Source of the DNA: an uncultured Clostridia bacterium
Lineage (GTDB): Bacteria; Bacillota; Clostridia; Oscillospirales; Oscillospiraceae
Direction of reading: 5' to 3'
Assembly (NCBI GenBank): GCA_946011705.1
Contig: CAMGCA010000104.1
Span: forward strand, 1 to 7,015
DNA: 7,015 bases
Positions 1-5,153 of this stretch are shown here, piece after piece; position 1 is the stretch's first letter; every line of letters begins with the position of its first letter. The notes below the pieces were generated by a model that worked only from the letters and a program-made list of their open reading frames with translations, did not search any database and had not been told where the DNA came from. Position numbers and translations under genes: made by a program.

Positions 1-109
1 GTTGTTTGTCTTTAGATTTTTTGTTGGTTTTGTGTTTTTTTAGGAGCGCCCAATCTATATGATGGAAAATTAAGCAAATAGTTGATTTGTACGCAAGAAA
101 GGTGGACCC
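1..109 (+). promoter_or_regulatory. AT-rich leader upstream of the XRE regulator, weak promoter candidate
   Basis: This stretch holds no gene. Positions 1-41 are almost purely T and G (two A and one C), unlike the GC-rich coding DNA that follows. A possible -10 box, TATGAT, lies at 58-63. The only -35 candidate at 16-17 bp spacing is the T-run near 35-41, so the promoter call is weak. A clear ribosome binding site, AAGGTGG, lies at 99-105 and sets the ATG at 110. No hairpin followed by a T-run could be recognised, although the T-rich tract could be the tail of a terminator whose stem lies before the window. Confidence 0.25.
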
Positions 110-817
110 ATGGCACAGATCAGTCACGAAATCGGAAAACGCATCCGGGCCTTCCGCAAGGCCCGGCACATGACCCTGGAGGAGCTGGCCCGGATTCTAT
201 GCAAGAACAAATCCACCCTGTCCAAGTACGAAACCGGAGAAATTGTGCTGGATATTGAGACAATTTATGAGATTTCCCGGGCGCTGGGCATTCATGTGGA
301 GCAGCTGCTGTACTGTACCCCGGAGCGGGTCTCCATTCAGGAGCCGGAGGCCCAGTCCAATTTTTTCAGCGGCCTGACCCAGTTTTACGGCTACTACTAC
401 GATGGCCGGGTGAACCGCATCGTCCCGGTGGTGTATGACGTGCTGCTATTGTCCGAGGTTCACCGCTACAAGATCATGATGTACATGAACTTTTCGGATT
501 TTGACAGCTATCAGGACTGCGGCACCGCCTGCTGGGGCTACATGGAGCACTACGATGCCATCACCAATATCACCCTGACCAATCAGGCCTCCCCCATGGA
601 GCGGGCCTTTGCCCAGATTCTTGCCACCTTCACCACCTCGGATACCATCTGGGGGCTGTTTACGGGGCTGTCCGCCCGGCCCATGATGCCGGTGGCCATC
701 AAGATGCTGTTTTCCAAGAAACGGCTCCCCATGGACGAGAATCTCATGCGCCGCCTCAAGGTCACGAAAGAGGATGTGCGGCTCATGAAGCACTATAATA
801 TGATGACAGTGCTTTGA
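110..817 (+). CDS. XRE-family HTH transcriptional regulator with uncharacterised C-terminal domain
   Basis: This 235-residue protein is a likely DNA-binding transcription factor. Residues 7-66 form a standard Cro/C1-type helix-turn-helix: a helix with RIRAFRKAR, then MTLEELA, KNKSTLSKYETGE as the turn and recognition helix, and a closing helix ending SRALGIHVEQLL. Residues 67-80 look like a linker. Residues 80-235 match no domain I can name. They contain an aromatic block (FYGYYYDGR, 92-100), apparent beta strands to about 160, then a helical, basic tail. That shape would suit ligand sensing or dimerisation, but this is inference. The ATG at 110 follows AAGGTGG at 99-105. The gene is 256 bp upstream of ktrB in the same direction, so the ktrB promoter palindrome is a possible target. 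It could equally act elsewhere. The regulator fold is well supported; the function is not known. Confidence 0.86.
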   Translation: MAQISHEIGKRIRAFRKARHMTLEELARILCKNKSTLSKYETGEIVLDIETIYEISRALGIHVEQLLYCTPERVSIQEPEAQSNFFSGLTQFYGYYYDGRVNRIVPVVYDVLLLSEVHRYKIMMYMNFSDFDSYQDCGTACWGYMEHYDAITNITLTNQASPMERAFAQILATFTTSDTIWGLFTGLSARPMMPVAIKMLFSKKRLPMDENLMRRLKVTKEDVRLMKHYNMMTVL

Positions 818-845
818 GATACCCGACAGACCAGAAAAGGAGAAT

Positions 846-987
846 TTTAGCGGAGCAATGCCTTCCCCCCCGGGTGAGGCTTTTCCCCGCTAAAGAACAC
901 TTTACCTGAGCAGTCCCCTTCGAGGGGCCCAGAGGATGTAGGTTGACTGCCCAAAGTGCGTGACGCATTGTCCGCAGCGACTCGCTG
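846..987. other. Structured intergenic region, candidate RNA element or regulatory site cluster
   Basis: Several inverted repeats are packed here. (1) 846-853 TTTAGCGG pairs perfectly with 887-894, around an inner stem of 860-863 with 877-880. (2) 850-861 (GCGGA, bulged G, CAATGC) pairs with 965-975 (GCATTG-TCCGC), giving 11 pairs that enclose about 100 nt. (3) 898-903 CACTTT pairs with 953-958. (4) 910-915 GCAGTC pairs with 945-950, with an inner hairpin of 916-919 and 923-926. (5) 957-967 and 975-987 are short palindromes. Arms 2, 3 and 4 nest into one long rod, while stem 1 competes with arm 2. No T-run follows any stem, so this is not a normal intrinsic terminator. I recognise no known riboswitch or RNA family. 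The strand is undecided: pair 909/951 is A-C on + but a G-U wobble on -, which slightly favours the minus strand. Confidence 0.4.
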
Positions 988-997
988 TAAATATCAC

Positions 998-1025
998 TTG
1001 CAAATGCCATAAAAGTTGCTATAAT
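998..1025 (+). promoter_or_regulatory. Extended -10 sigma-A-type promoter for ktrB operon
   Basis: A -35 box TTGCAA at 998-1003 and a perfect -10 TATAAT at 1020-1025 are separated by 16 bp. A TGC extension at 1017-1019 makes it an extended -10 promoter. Transcription would start near 1032 and leave a leader of about 42 nt before the ktrB start. Its position rules against the longer ktrB reading frame opening at a GTG at 960, which lies upstream of the promoter. A palindrome overlaps the -10 and the start point. Confidence 0.75.
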
Positions 1026-1040
1026 GATACAAAGTATCAT
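1024..1040. promoter_or_regulatory. Candidate operator: perfect 7-bp palindrome over the ktrB -10 and start site
   Basis: ATGATAC, a 3-base spacer AAA, then GTATCAT form a perfect inverted repeat. It begins inside the -10 box and spans the predicted start point, where a bound repressor would block RNA polymerase. Outer arms TGCCAT (1005-1010) and ATGGCA (1039-1044) add a further 6-bp inverted repeat around the -10 box. Such dyads suit a dimeric HTH repressor. The XRE protein encoded upstream is one candidate, but this is inference. As RNA the palindrome could form only a small hairpin at the 5' end. Confidence 0.5.
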
Positions 1041-1073
1041 GGCAAGGTATGCCTGTGGGAAAGGAATCTGCCC

Positions 1074-2453
1074 ATGTCTCTGCGAGCGAAACTTTATCAA
1101 TTCTGGATGAAGAACCGGCCTAAAAGCCTCAGCGCCACCAAAATCATTGCCGCGGTCTTCGCGGTGATCATTCTGCTGGGGACGCTGCTGCTGAATCTGC
1201 CGGCGGCCTCCCGAAACGGGGTGTCGGCGGGATTTCTGCCGGCTCTGTTTACGGCTACCTCTGCTACCTGCGTCACGGGGCTGTCCCTGTTTGACACCTG
1301 GAGTCAGTGGAGCGGATTTGGGCAGATCGTGCTGTTGTGCCTGATTCAGACCGGCGGTCTGGGCTTCATGTCGGCGGCTACCATGGTGGTTTTCATTCTG
1401 CGCAGGCGTATCGGCCTTCAGCAGCGGTTGGTAATGGCCCAGGCTCTCAGCGCGGGGGATATCAGCGGCATCGTCCGGCTGCAAAAAATGGTGCTCAAAG
1501 GCAGCTTCCTCATAGAGGGCATGGGTGCGGTTATCCTGTTTTTGCGGTTTTTGCCGGAATACGGCTGGGTTCAGGCGCTGAAATGGGGCGTTTTCCACTC
1601 GGTTTCCGCTTTCTGCAACGCGGGCTTCGACATTTTCGGACGGTTGGAGCCCGGCTCCAGCGTGATGGGCTTCCAGTCTGACCCGGTGGTGCTCTTCACC
1701 CTGATGGCGCTGATTGTGGTGGGTGGACTGGGCTTTCTTGTGTGGGAGGAAATTCTGGAAAAGAAGCGGTTCCGGAATTTCAGCGTCTACACCCGGCTGG
1801 TGCTGGTGACTACGGCGGCGCTGATCCTCTCCGCATGGGTGCTGACCTGTGTCCTGGAATGGAACAACCCGGCTACCCTGGGGGCCATGCCGCTGGGAGA
1901 GAAGCTCCTCAACGGCCTGTTCCAGTCCGTGACCCTGCGCACCGCGGGCTTTGCATCCATCGATCAGGGGGCGCTGACGGACAGCGGCAAGGCGGTGTGC
2001 CTGATCTATATGCTCATCGGCGGCTCCTCCGGCTCCACCGCCGGCGGCCTGAAAACCGTGACCTTTATCGTGCTGGTGCTGTTCCTCGCTTCCCGCGCCC
2101 GGGGCAGAAGCCGGGTGTGCGTGTTTCAGCGCACCATCCCTCAGGGGCAGGTGCTGGACGCCATGACCATCGCCTTTATGATGGTGAATCTGGCGCTGCT
2201 GGGCGGCATTTTCATCAGCGCCACCTCGCCCATCGCCTTTACGGACGCCCTGTACGAGGCAGTGTCCGCTCTGGGCACCGTGGGCCTGACGGCGGGGGCT
2301 ACAGGTGCCTTAAGCACCGCTTCCCGGATTTTGATTATCATTTATATGTATTTTGGCCGGGTGGGCCTGCTGACCATCAGCATGGGCTTCCTGGTGGGGG
2401 ACAAGGCAGAGGAGCGCTTCCGCTACGCGGAGACCAATCTGCTGATCGGATAG
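1074..2453 (+). CDS. ktrB: TrkH/KtrB-family potassium uptake membrane subunit
   Basis: This 459-residue integral membrane protein is the K+-translocating subunit of a Ktr/Trk system. The fourfold membrane-pore-membrane architecture is visible. Pore loop 1 with its filter is near residues 58-71 (TSATCVTGL), loop 2 near 175-187 (SAFCNAGFD), loop 3 near 284-296 (SVTLRTAGF) and loop 4 near 394-408 (SALGTVGLTAG). Each carries the filter glycine. The Gly/Ser-rich loop GGSSGSTAGG at 316-325 matches the intramembrane gating loop of the family, and GRVGLLT at 428-434 is the usual C-terminal motif. Length and a single-RCK partner fit KtrB better than the longer proteobacterial TrkH. I chose the ATG at 1074 because GGGAAAGGA at 1057-1065 precedes it and the promoter lies just upstream; an in-frame GTG at 960 would add 38 unlikely residues. 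ktrA follows after 10 bp. Confidence 0.95.
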   Translation: MSLRAKLYQFWMKNRPKSLSATKIIAAVFAVIILLGTLLLNLPAASRNGVSAGFLPALFTATSATCVTGLSLFDTWSQWSGFGQIVLLCLIQTGGLGFMSAATMVVFILRRRIGLQQRLVMAQALSAGDISGIVRLQKMVLKGSFLIEGMGAVILFLRFLPEYGWVQALKWGVFHSVSAFCNAGFDIFGRLEPGSSVMGFQSDPVVLFTLMALIVVGGLGFLVWEEILEKKRFRNFSVYTRLVLVTTAALILSAWVLTCVLEWNNPATLGAMPLGEKLLNGLFQSVTLRTAGFASIDQGALTDSGKAVCLIYMLIGGSSGSTAGGLKTVTFIVLVLFLASRARGRSRVCVFQRTIPQGQVLDAMTIAFMMVNLALLGGIFISATSPIAFTDALYEAVSALGTVGLTAGATGALSTASRILIIIYMYFGRVGLLTISMGFLVGDKAEERFRYAETNLLIG

Positions 2454-2463
2454 GAGAGTGCTT

Positions 2464-3111
2464 ATGAAATCTTACATTGTCATTGGTCTGGGCCGGTTTG
2501 GCCAGACCCTGGCCCGGCAGCTGTGCGCTCTTGGCGCGGAGGTGCTGGCCATCGATAAGCGGGGAGACCTGGTGCAGCAGGTTGCGGACGATGTGACCCA
2601 CGCCGTGGTGGGCGACGGGCAGGACAAGGAGGTTCTGCGGGCCCTGGGCGCCCGGAATTTTGACTGCGCCATCATCGCCATCGGCAGCAATCTGGCTTCC
2701 TCCGTGCTTACCGCCATGAACCTCAAGGAGCTGGGGGTGCCCTACGTCATCTGCAAAGCCCACGATGAAACCCACCGGAAGGTGTTGGAAAAGCTGGGGG
2801 TTGACCGGGTGGTGATCCCGGAGCAGGAGAACGCCCAGCGGCTGGCCCGGAGCCTGAATTCTCACAATGTGCTGGAATATATTGAGCTGAGCCCGGACTA
2901 CGGCATTCTGGAAATTCCCGCCCCGTCCGGCTGGATCGGCAAAACTATCAAGGAGCTGAACGTCCGGGCCAAGCTGGGCGTGAACATCATCGCCGTGGAA
3001 AACGACAAGAAGACCAACGTGTCCCCCGCGGCGGATTACCGCATTGTGCAGGGTGACATCATGGTAGTTCTGGGGGACAACTACGCCCTGGAAACGGTGC
3101 AGAAGCTGTGA
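2464..3111 (+). CDS. ktrA: KtrA/TrkA-family RCK potassium uptake regulatory subunit
   Basis: This 215-residue cytoplasmic protein is the gating partner of KtrB. Residues 3 to about 125 form the RCK_N Rossmann domain: VIGLGRFG gives the GxGxxG nucleotide-binding loop at 8-13, AIDK at 29-32 carries the acidic residue ending strand 2, and VVGDGQDKEVL continues the fold. Residues about 134-215 form the smaller RCK_C (TrkA_C) domain. In the family, RCK subunits assemble as an octameric ring whose ATP/ADP or NAD(H) binding controls the pore, and RCK_C of several Firmicutes KtrA proteins binds cyclic di-AMP, which inhibits uptake. Whether this one does is not readable here. One RCK unit rather than two separates it from enterobacterial TrkA. 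The ATG at 2464 is preferred over a GTG at 2458 because GGAG at 2453-2456 spaces correctly for it. Its TGA overlaps the next gene's ATG by one base. Confidence 0.95.
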   Translation: MKSYIVIGLGRFGQTLARQLCALGAEVLAIDKRGDLVQQVADDVTHAVVGDGQDKEVLRALGARNFDCAIIAIGSNLASSVLTAMNLKELGVPYVICKAHDETHRKVLEKLGVDRVVIPEQENAQRLARSLNSHNVLEYIELSPDYGILEIPAPSGWIGKTIKELNVRAKLGVNIIAVENDKKTNVSPAADYRIVQGDIMVVLGDNYALETVQKL

Positions 3112-3857
3112 TGGAGCAGACGATTACCTCCCGGAAAAATCCACTTTTGCAGCAGGTGCGAAAGCTGCTTTCTTCCCGCAAAGCAAGGGAGGAAGCGGGG
3201 CTGTTTGCAGCCGACGGAACAAAACTGCTTGCCGAAGCTGTGCGCTGGTATCCGGGGCTGGATACGGTGATTCTGTCGGAGGGAGTTCGGGCTGAGGTGC
3301 CGGAAACCGTCCGGCTGATCCGGGTTCCGGAGGACGTGATGGCTTCCATCTCCCCCATGGAGACCCCCCAGGGTGCGCTGTTTCTGTGCCGCTTGCCGGA
3401 AAAGAAGGCATTTCTTCCCAAGCCCGGTATGTTGCTGCTGGACGGCATTCAGGATCCAGGCAATTTGGGCACCATTCTGCGCACCGCCGACGCGCTGGAT
3501 ATCCCCGTGGCCCTGTTGGAAGGCTGCGCCGACCCCTACAGCCACAAGGTGGTTCGGGCCAGCATGGGCGCGGTGTTCCGTGTTCAGCCTATCCTGGCCA
3601 CATGGGCGCAGGTCAGCGAAAAGTGTCGTCAGGCGGGTATTCCCATCGGCGTTACGGCCTTAAGTTCCCGTGCCAAAGACCTGCGGCAGGTAAACTTAGG
3701 CGCCATGGCGGTGGTCATTGGCAGTGAGGGCCGGGGTGTCCGGCAGGAAATTCTGGATGCTGCCGACGCGGAGCTGATCATCCCCATGAACCCCCACTGC
3801 GAATCTCTCAACGCCGCCGTTGCGGCCACCATTGTCCTGTGGCAGATGAAGCAATAA
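3111..3857 (+). CDS. SpoU/TrmH-family RNA 2'-O-ribose methyltransferase (RlmB/YsgA-like)
   Basis: This 248-residue SPOUT-class enzyme transfers a methyl group from S-adenosylmethionine to a ribose 2'-OH in rRNA or tRNA. All three SpoU motifs are present. Motif 1 is DGIQDPGNLGTILRTA at 111-126 (catalytic-type Arg124, Asn118). Motif 2 is IGSEGRGV at 203-210 (Glu206). Motif 3 runs 223-240 with PMNPHCESLNAAVA (Ser232, Leu233, Asn234), the trefoil-knot cofactor loop. Residues 4-95 resemble the SpoU substrate-binding domain, opening ITSRKNPLLQQVRKL and followed by FAADGTKLLAEA, where relatives usually have an EG-type pair. This layout matches annotated 23S rRNA guanosine-2'-O methyltransferases, but the target nucleotide cannot be deduced, so no symbol is given. 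The ATG at 3111 overlaps the ktrA stop (TGATG), which suggests translational coupling. An adjacent in-frame GTG at 3108 is the alternative. The ribosome binding site is weak. Confidence 0.93.
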   Translation: MEQTITSRKNPLLQQVRKLLSSRKAREEAGLFAADGTKLLAEAVRWYPGLDTVILSEGVRAEVPETVRLIRVPEDVMASISPMETPQGALFLCRLPEKKAFLPKPGMLLLDGIQDPGNLGTILRTADALDIPVALLEGCADPYSHKVVRASMGAVFRVQPILATWAQVSEKCRQAGIPIGVTALSSRAKDLRQVNLGAMAVVIGSEGRGVRQEILDAADAELIIPMNPHCESLNAAVAATIVLWQMKQ

Positions 3858-3880
3858 ATTACAGAAACAGGTGAACGAAA

Positions 3881-5134
3881 ATGCTGATACACTGGATATG
3901 GCTTTCCCACCGGCCCGGCTTCGGCCCCCGGACAAAGGCGAAGCTGCTGGAGCATTTTCGTGACCCGGAGGCGGTATACTATGCGGACGGGGAAGCGTTG
4001 GGGCAGCTGGAGCTGAGCGCAGAAGCCAGAGCCGCCCTGCTCGACAAAAATTTGGAGTCTTCCGGGAAAATTCTGGAAGAATGCGAAAAAAAGCGACTGA
4101 ATATCCTCACAATTCAGGATGCCGCCTACCCCTCCCGGCTGAAAAACATCCCCGACCCGCCGCTGGTTCTCTACTACAAGGGCCAGCTGCCGGATTTTGA
4201 TTCGGAACCCGTTATCGGCGTGGTGGGCACCCGGAAGGCCTCGGCCTACGGGCTGACGGTGGCAAAACGCATGGGCTACCAGATCGGAAAATGCGGCGGT
4301 CTGGTGGTGTCCGGCATGGCCTACGGCATCGATGGGCTGGCCATGTCCGGGGCGCTGACCGCCGGGGCGAAAACTGTAGGCGTGCTGGGCTGCGGTGCGG
4401 ACATCGTGTACCCCCAGTCCAACCGGTCTTTGTTCCGGGATGTGGAGCGGTACGGCTGCATCCTCAGCGAATTCGCCCCGGGACAGCCCGCGGCCAAGTG
4501 GACCTTTCCCATGCGCAACCGGATTATCAGCGGGCTGAGCTGCGGGGTGCTGGTGGTGGAGGCTCCGGAAAAAAGCGGTGCGCTGATTACCGCCAGGCTG
4601 GCGCTGGAGCAGGGCCGGGACGTGTTCGCCGTGCCCGGCAATATCGATATGCCCACCTGTGCCGGCAGCAACGAGCTGCTGCGGGACGGAGCCATCATGG
4701 TTTCCTCCGGCTGGGATGTGCTCAGCGAATACGAAAGCCTGTTCCCGGATAAAATCCACCGGGAGGATGCACCCTCCCGCCAGCGGGCGTATCCACAGGA
4801 GCTGGCCCGGCAGGAGGGGGAAACGACCCCGCCCAGAGTAGCCCAAACGCCCCGGATTCCGGAGGAAACAAACCATCTTAAGAAAAACTTAGAGAAAAAA
4901 TCCATTGACAAGGAGCCGGTTCAGGCTTATAGTGACGTCAATGTGAACCTTTCCAGACTGTCCGGGGACGAGAAAACCATCGTTTCCTGCCTGCAAAACG
5001 GACAGCGGCTGGTGGACGATGTGATCGCCGAAACCGGAATGACCACCGGAAAGCTTCTGGCAGTTCTTACCATGCTGGAGCTGAAGGGCGTAATCAAGCG
5101 TCTGCCTGGAAAGCAAATATGCTTAAAGCAATGA
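3881..5134 (+). CDS. dprA: DNA-processing protein DprA (Smf)
   Basis: DprA binds incoming single-stranded DNA during transformation, protects it and helps load RecA; many non-competent species also keep it. The protein has 417 residues. Residues 1 to about 65 are the N-terminal helical SAM/HhH-like region. Residues about 80-285 are the Rossmann-fold core with YPSRLKNIPDPP (83-94), VGTRKASAYG (115-124), SGMAYGID (144-151), the GVLGCGADIVYP strand, FPMRNRIISGLS (209-220), a VVEAPEKSGALITA segment (225-238) and VPGNID (251-256). Residues about 358-417 form the C-terminal winged helix (DprA_WH). The linker between them, about 290-355, is long, charged and low in complexity; it accounts for the large size and carries a promoter in its DNA. 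Where many homologues have SGLARGID, this one has Met and Tyr. AGGTGA at 3869-3874 supports the ATG. The gene lies 23 bp after the methyltransferase and 19 bp before topA. Confidence 0.97.
   Translation: MLIHWIWLSHRPGFGPRTKAKLLEHFRDPEAVYYADGEALGQLELSAEARAALLDKNLESSGKILEECEKKRLNILTIQDAAYPSRLKNIPDPPLVLYYKGQLPDFDSEPVIGVVGTRKASAYGLTVAKRMGYQIGKCGGLVVSGMAYGIDGLAMSGALTAGAKTVGVLGCGADIVYPQSNRSLFRDVERYGCILSEFAPGQPAAKWTFPMRNRIISGLSCGVLVVEAPEKSGALITARLALEQGRDVFAVPGNIDMPTCAGSNELLRDGAIMVSSGWDVLSEYESLFPDKIHREDAPSRQRAYPQELARQEGETTPPRVAQTPRIPEETNHLKKNLEKKSIDKEPVQAYSDVNVNLSRLSGDEKTIVSCLQNGQRLVDDVIAETGMTTGKLLAVLTMLELKGVIKRLPGKQICLKQ
4881..4933 (+). promoter_or_regulatory. Near-consensus sigma-A promoter inside dprA, likely driving topA
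   Basis: A perfect -35 box TTGACA at 4905-4910 is followed after exactly 17 bp by TATAGT at 4928-4933, one mismatch from TATAAT. The 20 bases upstream (4881-4900) are A-rich, with runs of five and six A, resembling an UP element. The predicted start, about 4940, leaves a topA leader of roughly 214 nt that covers the last 60 or so codons of dprA. The DNA also codes for the variable DprA linker, so the protein places few constraints on it. Confidence 0.65.
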
Positions 5135-5153
5135 AACGGAGAATTATGAGAAT

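Noticed and set aside
846..894. Intrinsic terminator after the XRE gene
   Set aside because: The stem is strong, but the bases that follow on the + strand (GAACACTTTACC) contain no T-run, and the minus-strand tail is only weakly T-rich.
850..975. c-di-AMP (ydaO) or c-di-GMP riboswitch upstream of ktrB
   Set aside because: A ydaO-type switch would make sense before a Ktr gene, but its conserved core segments are not recognisable. A short minus-strand likeness to the c-di-GMP-I motif (TCACGCAC) lacks the rest of that aptamer.
960..1073. N-terminal extension of ktrB from a GTG at 960 (38 extra residues)
   Set aside because: It contains the -35/-10 boxes and the palindrome, has no proper ribosome binding site, and its Cys/His-rich translation is not seen in KtrB. 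The ATG at 1074 has a good site.
783..1598. Minus-strand open frame of 271 codons across the gap and ktrB
   Set aside because: Its translation is rich in Gln, Arg and His with no recognisable motif, and it overlaps the strongly conserved KtrB pore loops on the + strand.
3832..3860. Possible promoter for dprA (TTGTCC, 17 bp, TAAATT)
   Set aside because: Both boxes match the consensus at only 4 of 6 positions and the region codes for the conserved end of the methyltransferase, so chance is the simpler reading.
3629..4876. Minus-strand open frame of 415 codons opposite dprA and the methyltransferase
   Set aside because: It is a shadow of GC-rich codons: low-complexity Gly/His/Gln/Pro translation, no domain, and both + strand genes carry full family motifs.
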